DNA from: Vibrio sp. AND4
GTDB lineage: Bacteria; Pseudomonadota; Gammaproteobacteria; Enterobacterales; Vibrionaceae
Direction of reading: 5' to 3'
NCBI RefSeq assembly: GCF_000171815.1
Contig: NZ_ABGR01000002.1
Location: forward strand, 535,541 to 599,540
Length of the DNA: 64,000 nt
The notes under the pieces were generated by a model. That model did no database searches and had not been told where the DNA came from. It worked only from the letters and a program-made list of their open reading frames with translations. Position 1 is the first letter of the stretch. Each line of letters begins with the position of its first letter. Below are positions 18,748-27,359 of the stretch, piece by piece. Both the position numbers and the translations under genes were made by a program.

Positions 18748-19599
18748 ATGAAGAAAGCTGCTCTTGCCACCTTGTCCGTTGTATTACTCACTAGTGTCGG
18801 GGCGGCTTTATATCAAGCTCAACAATCGCAACCGCTGAAGGCTGAGTCACAACAAGATACCACTATTGACCTCTCTTCACAGAAAGACTTCTTCGAATAT
18901 TCATTGAGTGGTTTGGGCGAAAAAAATCTTGAAACTATCATCGCCGATGTCAAAGCAGGCGAGTCTCAACACCATAATCTCGGCATCAAATCAGATTTAT
19001 TCGAAGTCTACCTTTCGTATAAAAATGCGCTTTCTGAGCTTGAGCCTTTTGAGGGAAATTCATTATCATGGCGAGAATTGAAGCGGCTGGACGATGCCAT
19101 TTTAGCGGTGCAAAGCTCATTTTTTACCGACGAACAAATTGCCCACCTATTCGATGAAGAAAACAGATTGCGCAAGCTAGCAATAGACAAACTCAGCATT
19201 CAAACAGCCAAGTTAGATGCAAGTACCAAACAACAAATGCTCGAAGAAATCCTCTCTGAGCAGCCTGCGTACATTCAACAAAGTGAGCGTAATAACGCAC
19301 TAGTTATGAAGCTTAATCAAAGTTCTAAAATGGACGCACAAGAAAAGTATTTGGCTCGTGTTAACTTGGTCGGTGAAGAGGGAGCTAGACGCCTACAAGC
19401 TTTGGATGACAAACGGCTCGCTTTTAATGCCTTACTCGCCGACTTTTTACAAAAGCGTGTCGAAATCCTAAACAACGATTTTCTGGGTGAGGAAGAAAAG
19501 AAATTTGAAGTTGCCGGATTAAGAGAACAGAGTTTTGATGAAAAACAGTGGCGTCGCATCGAAGCATTAGAAAGAATTTATGATAGCGAGCAAAAATAA
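18748..19599 (+). CDS. Lipase secretion chaperone (foldase)
   Basis: A 283-residue Lif/LipB-type foldase. An uncleaved N-terminal membrane helix (about residues 5-24) anchors it to the inner membrane. Next comes the family motif region FFEYSLSGLGE, related to the RxxFDYxLSAxGE consensus, then a long helical charged domain. It helps the neighbouring lipase fold in the periplasm. CAAGGAG precedes the ATG. It forms a two-gene operon with the lipase. Confidence 0.93.
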   Translation: MKKAALATLSVVLLTSVGAALYQAQQSQPLKAESQQDTTIDLSSQKDFFEYSLSGLGEKNLETIIADVKAGESQHHNLGIKSDLFEVYLSYKNALSELEPFEGNSLSWRELKRLDDAILAVQSSFFTDEQIAHLFDEENRLRKLAIDKLSIQTAKLDASTKQQMLEEILSEQPAYIQQSERNNALVMKLNQSSKMDAQEKYLARVNLVGEEGARRLQALDDKRLAFNALLADFLQKRVEILNNDFLGEEEKKFEVAGLREQSFDEKQWRRIEALERIYDSEQK

Positions 19600-19805
19600 A
19601 CGAGGAGTCAGGCACTGTTTGCCAGTAAAGTCGCAGGGGTTGAAATCAATACCATTGATTGGTGTAACTTTTCCAAGCTTTGGATACAGCCAAATTAATG
19701 TTTAAAAGGTAACTGGCTTTACTTGGTGCCAAGTCTATCTAGACAGTGCACCTTCGCTCATGCCAGTCTCCTTTTACATTTTGCTATGTCTAGAAGTAAT
19801 AACTA

Positions 19806-20366
19806 TTAGTTGGATTTTTTCGGGCAACTTACCACGTGGTCATCGACCATACCGACTGCTTGCATGAAGGCGTAACAGATCGTCTCGCCCACAAACTTAA
19901 AGCCTTTCTTTTTGAGGAACTTACTCATCGCTTTGGATTGTTCCGTAGAGACTGGCACTTGAGTCACGTCTGTCCAATGATTTACGATGGGTTTGCCATC
20001 AACAAACTGCCATAGAGCATTAGATAGACTCCCATACTCTGCAATTAATCGCTTTGCCGCTTTAGCGTTGTTAAATACTGAGTTGATTTTGCCACGGTGT
20101 CTAACCACGTCGAAATTGTCAACGATGAGCTCAGTACGTACTTCATCACGTTGAACAAGCTTATCCAAATCGTAGTTTTCAAATGCCTCGCGATAGCCTG
20201 CTCGCTTTTTCAGAATCGTAATCCAGCTCAAACCCGCTTGTGCGCCCTCTAACGTAATAAATTCAAACAACAGGGTATCATTGTGAACAGGCACCCCCCA
20301 TTCGGTATCGTGATATTCAAGCTCTAGTGGATGGTTCATTGCCCATGAGCACGTATTCTGTTCCAT
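19806..20366 (-). CDS. tag: DNA-3-methyladenine glycosylase I
   Basis: A 186-residue base-excision repair enzyme of the Tag family (E. coli Tag has 187). Visible motifs are CSWAM near the N-terminus, EYHDTEWGVP, the ITLEGAQAGLSW segment and the C-terminal HVVSCP. The Cys/His residues at both ends form the family's zinc site. The ATG at 20366 is preceded by AAGGATTG; an upstream TTG in frame is less likely. It removes 3-methyladenine from alkylated DNA. Confidence 0.95.
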   Translation of the reverse strand: MEQNTCSWAMNHPLELEYHDTEWGVPVHNDTLLFEFITLEGAQAGLSWITILKKRAGYREAFENYDLDKLVQRDEVRTELIVDNFDVVRHRGKINSVFNNAKAAKRLIAEYGSLSNALWQFVDGKPIVNHWTDVTQVPVSTEQSKAMSKFLKKKGFKFVGETICYAFMQAVGMVDDHVVSCPKKSN

Positions 20367-20379
20367 ATTCAATCCTTAT

Positions 20380-20411
20380 AAAAACGCCCCTGACATAAGC
20401 CAAAGGCGTTT
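20380..20411 (-). terminator. Terminator after the RND operon
   Basis: On the minus strand AAACGCC pairs with GGCGTTT across a 16-nt loop, followed by T residues. Confidence 0.6.
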
Positions 20412-20446
20412 AGAACGTTATTTAAACAAGTGACTTAAACTCGTTG

Positions 20447-23400
20447 TTAGTTTGGTACTGCCACCTTGTGGAATAAACGATAAAGCACTGGCACAACAAT
20501 CAATGTCAGCACTGTTGCAAAACCCAATCCAAACATAATGGTTACCGCCATTGGTTTAAAGAAAATATCCGGTAAGAGTGGAATCATACCAAGGATAGTG
20601 GTGATCGCTGCCATACATACCGGGCGAACGCGGCTGATCGCAGCATCCACAACCGCATCATACGCATCTTTACCTGACTGCATTTCAATCTCAATTTGAT
20701 CAAGCAGCACGATACCATTTTTCAGTACCATACCCGATAAGCTCAAGAAACCAAGTAATGCCATAAAGCCAAACGGCGTATTCAAAGCAAGTAGACCCGT
20801 GGTCACACCAATAATGGCCAGAGGCACCGTCAACCAAACAATCAGGGGCTCTTTGATTGAGTTAAACAAGAAGATGGTAATTAAGAACATGAACAGGTAC
20901 CCCATTGGCATCGTAGAAAACAATGATGCTTTCGCCTTTCCTGACGACTCATATTCACCACCCCACTCTAGCGAATAACCCGGCGGCATCGCTATTGACT
21001 CAATCGCTGGCTGCAAACGCTTTTGTAATGTTGCTGCTGTCTCTTCACCTAGAATATCTGGATCAGCCATGACAGTTAGCATGCGTTTGCGATTTTTACG
21101 AACGATGATTGGGTCTTCCCAACGCATGTCATAACCCATAGTTACCTGCTGTAGAGGAATGAATTCGCTCTGCGCTGGGCTCCAAATCTTCATGCCTTCG
21201 ATGTTACGAATGTCGATACGCTCATCTTCAGGAAGTCGTGCAACTATTGGCATTAACGTGGTGCCATCACGGTAAAGACCTATCGTCATACCCGAGAAGG
21301 ACATCGATAAAAAATCATCAACATCAGACTTGGTGATACCGTAACGGCGTGCTTGACTCTCATTAAATTGGGGCTCCAGAACTTGTGTGCGTTCACGCCA
21401 GTCATGACGAACGTTAGTTGCACCCGGATCGGCGTACATTACGTCCATTATTTGCGCCGCAATAGAACGAAGCACGGTTGGGTCAGACCCAATGATTCGC
21501 GCCTCAATCTTCGCCCCCCCACCAGGCCCCAACTCAATTTGCTTCAATTTGTAGTTAATTTCTGGGTAGTTGGTTTTGATATGTGCTCTAAAGCGGTCCA
21601 TTAGTGGCGCTAAGGCTTCATAATTGTCAACTCGCGTCGTGATTTCACCATAAGCGGCGTAGCTTTTCTCTGGTGCATAAGTCAGCATGAAACGCTGTAA
21701 GCCCTTACCTGCCGTTGTCGTGATGTGATCAACATGCTCTTGCTCGGTAAGCCAACCCTCCAGCTCTTCAAGTGTATCATTCGTCGCTCGAATATCTGTC
21801 CCTTCAGGGAGCCACACATCCAGCTGGAAAATAGGCGTCGTTGAAGAAGGAAAGAACGCTTGTTTAACGTAGGTAAACCCATAGACACTCGCTGCAAGAC
21901 CTGCGACCAATACACCGACAGTAAACCATGCTCGGCGCATACAAAAACCTAGGAACTTCTTGTACATGACAAACACTATGCCATTATATGGGTCGTTATC
22001 CTCGCCCTCACCACTCTTAATTTTCTGACCTTTAAAGAAAATGTCCGCAAAGAACGGCGTCAGAGAGATGGCCGTAAACCAGCTCAACATCAATGAAATA
22101 AGCAGTACTGTAAACAAGGTACCACAGTACTCACCCGTTGAGTCCTCAGACAGACCGATAGGCGCAAATGCTGTGACCGCTATAACCGTTGCCCCCAGCA
22201 GTGGCCACTTAGTTTGCGTGACGATATCCGTCGCGGCTTGCAGTCTGGTTCGCCCTTTTTGAGTGCCTATCAGTATCCCTTCCACGACCACAATGGCGTT
22301 ATCGACCAGCATACCTAGGGCAATAACCAGGGCACCAAGCGAGATACGCTGCAAATCGATGGCTAGGTACTTCATAAAAATGAAGGTGCCCAATACGGTC
22401 AACAATAAGATTAAGCCAATCAACAGACCAGAGCGCAGCCCCATGAAGAAAAGTAATACAACGATCACGATACCAACCGCTTGTGCCAAGCTGATAACAA
22501 AACCACTGACAGATTTATCTACTTCTTTCGGCTGGTTATAGATTTCTGAAATCTCTACCCCTACCGGCTGTTGGTACTTAAGTTCGGCAACACGACGGTC
22601 AAATGCTTTACCAACTTCAACAACATTTACGCCCTGAGCAAAGGAAACGCCAAGATTCAGTGCCAATTGGCCGTTATAGGTAATAATATTGGTTGGAACG
22701 TCAACGTAACCGCGTTTGATGTCCGCTACGTCTTTCAAGAAGATCAGACCTTGCGCACCTGACTCTGTTAATAATAGATCACCAAGTTCATCAACACTTT
22801 GGAATTCACCGGTTGGTTGGATCCGAATATATTCGTTACCGATTCGGATAGCACCTGCATCCGACACGACATTTTGTGTAGAAAGCAGGTTAAATACCGT
22901 GTTGGGTGAGAGTCCAAGGCTACTTAGTTTCTTCATCGAAATCTCAATGAAAACTTGCTCTTGTTGTTGGCCAGATACCGAGACTTTACTCACCCCATCA
23001 ACCAATTCGAGCTCACGCCTTAAATAGTCAACATAATCAAGTAATTCTTTATAGCTGTAACCATCACCATTTACCGCAAGTAAGATACCGTATACGTCAC
23101 CAAAATCATCAATGACTGACGGTTCGTTTACGCCCGGCGGTAATGAACCCTTTAAATCGTTGACCTTGCGACGTAACTCATCCCATATCTGTGGTAAGTC
23201 ATCTGGCCCATAGTTATTTTTCATGGTCACGGTGATTTGGGATAAACCACGGCTAGAAATAGAGTTAACCTCATCCACATAAGTTAACTGCTGGATGGCT
23301 TTTTCTAACGGGTATGTCACTTCTTCCTCAACCTGTTGAGGAGTAGCACCGGGATAAGCTGTCACCACCATTGCATCTTTGATCGTAAAGGCTGGGTCTT

Positions 23401-23554
23401 CTAAACGACCTAAACCAAAGAATGCGGCGGTACCACCAATCAAAAAGATCAACGAAACCATCCAACTGATGACACGGTTGCGAATAAAGTACGCAGCAAT
23501 GCCCGTTACGTTTTCATCCCCCTCTTGAGGCGCAACGTTATTCTTCTCACTCAT
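20447..23554 (-). CDS. RND efflux transporter, inner-membrane subunit
   Basis: A 1035-residue RND pump with about 12 transmembrane helices and two large periplasmic loops. Typical motifs include the GATVIAVTAFAPIGLSED region and the proton-relay TM4 segment with LGMLVDNAIVVVEG. Its gene overlaps an adaptor gene by 8 nt and a second adaptor gene lies directly upstream of that. A pump with two tandem adaptors beside psp matches V. cholerae VexIJK and V. parahaemolyticus VmeTUV, which export bile salts and detergents. No outer-membrane channel gene is here, so a TolC-type protein from elsewhere is probably shared. Confidence 0.93.
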   Translation of the reverse strand: MSEKNNVAPQEGDENVTGIAAYFIRNRVISWMVSLIFLIGGTAAFFGLGRLEDPAFTIKDAMVVTAYPGATPQQVEEEVTYPLEKAIQQLTYVDEVNSISSRGLSQITVTMKNNYGPDDLPQIWDELRRKVNDLKGSLPPGVNEPSVIDDFGDVYGILLAVNGDGYSYKELLDYVDYLRRELELVDGVSKVSVSGQQQEQVFIEISMKKLSSLGLSPNTVFNLLSTQNVVSDAGAIRIGNEYIRIQPTGEFQSVDELGDLLLTESGAQGLIFLKDVADIKRGYVDVPTNIITYNGQLALNLGVSFAQGVNVVEVGKAFDRRVAELKYQQPVGVEISEIYNQPKEVDKSVSGFVISLAQAVGIVIVVLLFFMGLRSGLLIGLILLLTVLGTFIFMKYLAIDLQRISLGALVIALGMLVDNAIVVVEGILIGTQKGRTRLQAATDIVTQTKWPLLGATVIAVTAFAPIGLSEDSTGEYCGTLFTVLLISLMLSWFTAISLTPFFADIFFKGQKIKSGEGEDNDPYNGIVFVMYKKFLGFCMRRAWFTVGVLVAGLAASVYGFTYVKQAFFPSSTTPIFQLDVWLPEGTDIRATNDTLEELEGWLTEQEHVDHITTTAGKGLQRFMLTYAPEKSYAAYGEITTRVDNYEALAPLMDRFRAHIKTNYPEINYKLKQIELGPGGGAKIEARIIGSDPTVLRSIAAQIMDVMYADPGATNVRHDWRERTQVLEPQFNESQARRYGITKSDVDDFLSMSFSGMTIGLYRDGTTLMPIVARLPEDERIDIRNIEGMKIWSPAQSEFIPLQQVTMGYDMRWEDPIIVRKNRKRMLTVMADPDILGEETAATLQKRLQPAIESIAMPPGYSLEWGGEYESSGKAKASLFSTMPMGYLFMFLITIFLFNSIKEPLIVWLTVPLAIIGVTTGLLALNTPFGFMALLGFLSLSGMVLKNGIVLLDQIEIEMQSGKDAYDAVVDAAISRVRPVCMAAITTILGMIPLLPDIFFKPMAVTIMFGLGFATVLTLIVVPVLYRLFHKVAVPN

Positions 23555-24635
23555 TGTTTGCCTCCTGCTTAACTACTTCCACTGTCATGCCATCTCTCAA
23601 TCGGGAAACGCCCGCTACAACCACTTTATCATCAAGCTTTAGACCATCAAGAATCTGCACCGAGGTCTGCGATGCTTTACCTGCGCGTACTTGTTTGCGA
23701 GTCACGGTATTGTCATTGTTCAAGATCCAAACAAATTTGTTCTCACGATTCAGATCATCACCATCGGCATTAAAGATGGCTTCAATTGGCACGTTAATGC
23801 CGATATTGAGGCCGAGACCAGTTTTCTCATCTTTTGATGTCACATCCACTGGCATACCATCAAGAATAAATTCGTTTTCAGGCATTGGTAGAGACAGCGT
23901 AACCGTAAAGGTGCCTGTGTTTGGATCTGGCTCCGTAGTGAATTCTTTGATTTGGGCGTTGTATTCGTTGCCACTCGGTACGCGAACCACAGCATTAATT
24001 GCCGTAAGATGCTCTTCAGTCGAAGGCTGATTGACGTACAAGCGGTCAGGAAGTTGAATCAGTATCTCAACACGATCCACACTATGAATATTCACTATGT
24101 ATTGGCCAACTTGAATATTCTCAAATTGGTCTACGTTCACGCGCGAAATAACACCGTCAACAGGTGCTTTTAGCTCGGTAAATGACAAATGAAGCTTGGC
24201 CAAATCAAGTTCAGCAAGAGCAATTTGGCGTTGCGCTGCAATTTCATCAAATTGTGATTTTGCCAGTAAGCCTTTCTTTACCAGCGGAGCTGAACGGCGG
24301 TATTGACTGTCGATCACAGAAAAACGCGCTGATGCGTTATCGACATCCAACAGGTAATCGGTTGGATCTAAAGTGGCAATAACGTCTCCCTTTGAGACCT
24401 TATCCCCCTCTCGGACTAAAACGCGGCTCAGCTCTCCCGCAACTCGGAAGCTAAGGTGTGAGCGTTCAGCAGCATTCGCGATGGCAGGGAAATACAAATT
24501 GTCATCAACCTTTTGACCTTCCAAGGAAGCGACTCGAACGCGAGGAGTGTCTAATTCTCTTTGCGGCCCTTTGTCACCACAACCAGCAAGAAGTATCGCC
24601 GAGCACAGTGTTGTTAACGTTAAAATTCCTTTCAT
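23547..24635 (-). CDS. RND periplasmic adaptor subunit, second
   Basis: A 362-residue membrane-fusion protein. It has a lipoprotein signal (ILLAGC, Cys at about 19), a lipoyl/barrel-sandwich domain (DVIATLDPTDY and LKAPVDGVISRV halves), an alpha-helical hairpin and a beta-barrel C-terminus. It lies between the first adaptor gene (1 nt apart) and the pump gene (8-nt overlap). It differs clearly from the first adaptor, so the two probably form a mixed ring instead of being redundant copies. Confidence 0.92.
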   Translation of the reverse strand: MKGILTLTTLCSAILLAGCGDKGPQRELDTPRVRVASLEGQKVDDNLYFPAIANAAERSHLSFRVAGELSRVLVREGDKVSKGDVIATLDPTDYLLDVDNASARFSVIDSQYRRSAPLVKKGLLAKSQFDEIAAQRQIALAELDLAKLHLSFTELKAPVDGVISRVNVDQFENIQVGQYIVNIHSVDRVEILIQLPDRLYVNQPSTEEHLTAINAVVRVPSGNEYNAQIKEFTTEPDPNTGTFTVTLSLPMPENEFILDGMPVDVTSKDEKTGLGLNIGINVPIEAIFNADGDDLNRENKFVWILNNDNTVTRKQVRAGKASQTSVQILDGLKLDDKVVVAGVSRLRDGMTVEVVKQEANNE

Positions 24636-24636
24636 A

Positions 24637-25668
24637 TTACAACCCTCGCTCCTTCACCCACTCACGAACTTTTATGCCCGGTTCAATGGCTTTCACTCCG
24701 GATATGATAATTTGGTCTCCGTCATCCAAACCCGACTCAATTTGTTGCTTATCATTTAGCGTTACAAATGCTTTTTCGACAATACCTTGGTCGCTCACGC
24801 GCCAAACACATGTTTTGTCGTCTTCGATAAACAGTGCCGAACTGGGAATTCTTGTTGCCCCTGCATTTTCAGACACCAAATCCACATTACCAGACATACC
24901 CGGCAGTATCCCGACACCTTCTGGACGAGCCATCACCATAGTGACCTTATAACTGCCAGTTTTTGGATCCGCTTCAGTATCAATCTCTTGGAAGGTCAGC
25001 TCAAACGAACGCTCAGGGAAAGCGTCGAACTTCATCGTTGCGTAGACATTGGCACCTTGAGTGAATTTACTCAACAAGTGATCAGGCAATTGGAACTGCA
25101 CTTTCATCACTTGATTGGTTTGAATATTCATGACGCCCTCTTTGGCTGCTACGTATTCATGATTTTCCGCAGGTAGGTAAGAGATAGTGCCATCATAAGG
25201 TGCAATAAGCTTGGTGTATCTTAGATTTGCTTTAGCCTGATCCCATTGGGCCTTTGCTGAGTTGTGATTCGCTTTTGCTGCATCGAAATCTTGTTCGGAT
25301 ACCACTTGTTCTTTTCGCAGTTTTTTTGAGCGTTCATACTGAACGTCGGCAAGGGTATAGTTCGCTCGAGCTTGCTTTTCGAGAAGTGAATACTCGTCAG
25401 GATTGAGTACCGCGAGCACGTCACCTTTCTTAACCATTTGTCCTGCATTGACCTCTATCGATTGAAGCAAGCCTGGGACTCGAAACGCGAGTACAGCCCG
25501 ATCACCGGCCTCTGTTGTTGCAGGGAAATGTCTTTCAAATTGAGCATCACCAACAGAGACAGTGAAAAGTTTGGCGGGGCGAGACTCAGGTTCAGGAACA
25601 GGGGGCTGCTCTTTTCCACAACCTGAGAGAATCGCTATGACAGCGATTGGAATGAGCACTTTTCTCAT
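24637..25668 (-). CDS. RND periplasmic adaptor subunit, first
   Basis: A 343-residue membrane-fusion lipoprotein with lipobox ILSGC (Cys at about 17). The lipoyl half-motifs are DVLAVLNPDEY and LIAPYDGTISYL, with a coiled-coil hairpin between them. It is the first gene of the three-gene efflux operon and links the inner-membrane pump to an outer-membrane channel. The promoter should lie in the 155-nt gap before pspC's end. Confidence 0.92.
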   Translation of the reverse strand: MRKVLIPIAVIAILSGCGKEQPPVPEPESRPAKLFTVSVGDAQFERHFPATTEAGDRAVLAFRVPGLLQSIEVNAGQMVKKGDVLAVLNPDEYSLLEKQARANYTLADVQYERSKKLRKEQVVSEQDFDAAKANHNSAKAQWDQAKANLRYTKLIAPYDGTISYLPAENHEYVAAKEGVMNIQTNQVMKVQFQLPDHLLSKFTQGANVYATMKFDAFPERSFELTFQEIDTEADPKTGSYKVTMVMARPEGVGILPGMSGNVDLVSENAGATRIPSSALFIEDDKTCVWRVSDQGIVEKAFVTLNDKQQIESGLDDGDQIIISGVKAIEPGIKVREWVKERGL

Positions 25669-25823
25669 CTTAATTCATCCATTTGAAATCTAATCTCTTC
25701 AAAGTAGATGAATTTGTATTGCTCTTCTAGAGCAACAGAGTAAAAAAATCTTTAAAAATAGTAATTTGAGACGAAAATCAAGCAGACCTAAGCCTGCTCT
25801 ATCTATAAATTAGCCATTCATCA

Positions 25824-26213
25824 CTAGAGACTATTAAACTCTCTATTTATATGATACCTGTCGGAGGTCACATAGGCTTCCATACTACGGATTTTTCCGT
25901 CAATGTGGTTTAAGTCATTCTCTAATATATTTAGTAGCTGCTCCGGACTCTGGCCTTTCTGCCAAGGCTTGCTTTTCAGCGTATGTTCTTCCCGAGACTT
26001 CATACTCTCAGTATAAGTCACCGGCTGCTTTTCTAGCATAAAAGACATGGCGATGTAGACCAAAAGCACAAGGAAGGTGCCGCCGAGCAAAGCTGCTGAA
26101 ATGACCACAATTCGAATCAGCCAAACTTCCGCACCAAAATAGTTTGCGATCCCAGCACACACGCCGGAAATTTTGCCATTTACAGGGTCACGATACAGTT
26201 CTCGTCTAGTCAT
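25824..26213 (-). CDS. pspC: Phage shock protein C
   Basis: A 129-residue inner-membrane protein. The N-terminal PspC domain (RELYRDPVNGKISGVCAGIANYFG) is followed by a transmembrane helix (about 33-58) and a polar C-terminal tail with a short helical segment. With PspB it senses inner-membrane stress and draws PspA away from PspF. It overlaps pspB by 8 nt. Confidence 0.95.
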   Translation of the reverse strand: MTRRELYRDPVNGKISGVCAGIANYFGAEVWLIRIVVISAALLGGTFLVLLVYIAMSFMLEKQPVTYTESMKSREEHTLKSKPWQKGQSPEQLLNILENDLNHIDGKIRSMEAYVTSDRYHINREFNSL

Positions 26214-26439
26214 ACTTGCGCCTCCACGTTGGAGATTCTGCGTCTAGTATACGCTCCAATGTTTCAACACGAGACTGCATTACTTCCGCTTTTTCAGACA
26301 GTATCTGAAGACGCTCCAAATCCTGTTCAGACAGCGCGCTGTCTGCTCTTCGTTTGCTTCGATAATGCAGTAAAAGCCATAATGGGGCGACAAAAATTAA
26401 AAAGACAATCACTGATCCAGTAAAAAAGAATGTCAACAT
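26206..26439 (-). CDS. pspB: Phage shock protein B
   Basis: A 77-residue protein with one N-terminal membrane helix (FFFTGSVIVFLIFVAPLWLLL) and a charged cytoplasmic helix ending in a coiled-coil-like segment. It partners PspC in stress sensing. AAGGAG precedes the ATG. It lies 14 nt after pspA. Confidence 0.95.
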   Translation of the reverse strand: MLTFFFTGSVIVFLIFVAPLWLLLHYRSKRRADSALSEQDLERLQILSEKAEVMQSRVETLERILDAESPTWRRKYD

Positions 26440-26453
26440 AAATGGCTCCTTTG

Positions 26454-27125
26454 TTATTTATCGTTCGATGACATCTTTTCTTTTAGTTTTGCCAACTCTT
26501 TTTCAATTTCGTCTTGTGCTTGTAGCTCGGCAAACTCTTGATCGAGTGATTTTGCGTTGCCTGTCTTCGCGTATAGATCCGCCTCTGCTTCCATCTCGTC
26601 AATCTTACGAGAATACTGCTCGAACTTCGCCATCGCTTCATGCGTGCGGCCTGCGTGAAGTTGCTTTTGCACATCACGGCGGTTTGATGCCGTTTGGTTA
26701 CGGATTATCAGTGCTTGTTGCTTTGCTCGCGTTTCGGTAATTTTTGCCTCTAACTTACCGATTTCGCCTGTTAGCTTTTCAATAGTTTCTTCTACTAGTG
26801 TTTGCTCAGTATGAAGACCTTTGATCACCTGCTCTAGTTTTTGCTTTTCAATCAGAGCAGCACGCGCCAAATCTTCACGCTCTTTCACCAGAGCAAGACT
26901 CGCTTTTTGACCCCACTCAGTGATTTGTTCTTCTAGTGCTTCTACTTTGCGAGCCAACTCTTTTTTGTCTGCAATCGCTTTCGCCGAGTTAGTACGTACC
27001 TCAACAAGTGTGTCTTCCATCTCTTGGATGATAAGGCGGATCATTTTTTCAGGATCTTCCGCCTTGTCCAGCAATCCACTGATGTTTGAGTTAACGATAT
27101 CTGCAAACCGAGAAAAAATACCCAT
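26454..27125 (-). CDS. pspA: Phage shock protein A
   Basis: A 223-residue PspA/IM30 protein that is almost entirely coiled coil. The N-terminal amphipathic helix ([19 protein letters not shown]) binds stressed membrane, and the rest binds PspF or assembles into large oligomers. It is first in pspABC, transcribed from a sigma-54 promoter (27198-27214). It represses PspF in unstressed cells and supports membrane integrity under stress. Confidence 0.97.
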   Translation of the reverse strand: MGIFSRFADIVNSNISGLLDKAEDPEKMIRLIIQEMEDTLVEVRTNSAKAIADKKELARKVEALEEQITEWGQKASLALVKEREDLARAALIEKQKLEQVIKGLHTEQTLVEETIEKLTGEIGKLEAKITETRAKQQALIIRNQTASNRRDVQKQLHAGRTHEAMAKFEQYSRKIDEMEAEADLYAKTGNAKSLDQEFAELQAQDEIEKELAKLKEKMSSNDK

Positions 27126-27197
27126 AACGAAACCCCTCTTCTTTCCTAATTAAAACGCGACAAGGTGATGATTCACCTTGTACCTATTTCTAAACAT

Positions 27198-27214
27198 AAC
27201 AAGTAGCGTGCCAA
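27198..27214 (-). promoter_or_regulatory. Sigma-54 promoter of pspABC
   Basis: On the minus strand the sequence is TTGGCACG-CTAC-TTGTT. It matches the -24 element fully and the -12 element except for TTGT in place of TTGC, with the canonical 4-nt spacer. It lies about 75 nt before the pspA start. Confidence 0.88.
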
Positions 27215-27243
27215 CTTTTATTTTCATTTATAAACAATAACTT

Positions 27244-27256
27244 AATCAATTTCTTG
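27244..27256 (+). promoter_or_regulatory. IHF site between pspA and pspF
   Basis: AATCAATTTCTTG matches the IHF consensus WATCAANNNNTTR at every fixed position. It lies between the sigma-54 promoter and the palindrome, where IHF bends DNA for PspF in E. coli. Confidence 0.75.
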
Positions 27257-27281
27257 TTGTGTCACACCCTTGTGCTATGAT
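27254..27281 (+). promoter_or_regulatory. Candidate sigma-70 promoter of pspF
   Basis: TTGTTG (27254-27259) and TATGAT (27276-27281) are separated by 16 nt. The transcript would start within or next to the downstream palindrome, allowing PspF to repress itself. Confidence 0.6.
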
Positions 27282-27285
27282 GGCT

Positions 27286-27304
27286 TTTACCAACTATTGG
27301 TAAA
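27286..27304. promoter_or_regulatory. Candidate PspF binding site
   Basis: A perfect inverted repeat, TTTACCAA and TTGGTAAA separated by 3 nt, followed by another CACCAAC half-site. Its position upstream of the sigma-54 promoter and IHF site fits an enhancer for PspF. Confidence 0.6.
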
Positions 27305-27359
27305 TTTCACCAACTTCAATGCTGTAAATCGTGACGAGACAAAATATAAGAAGGATTTT

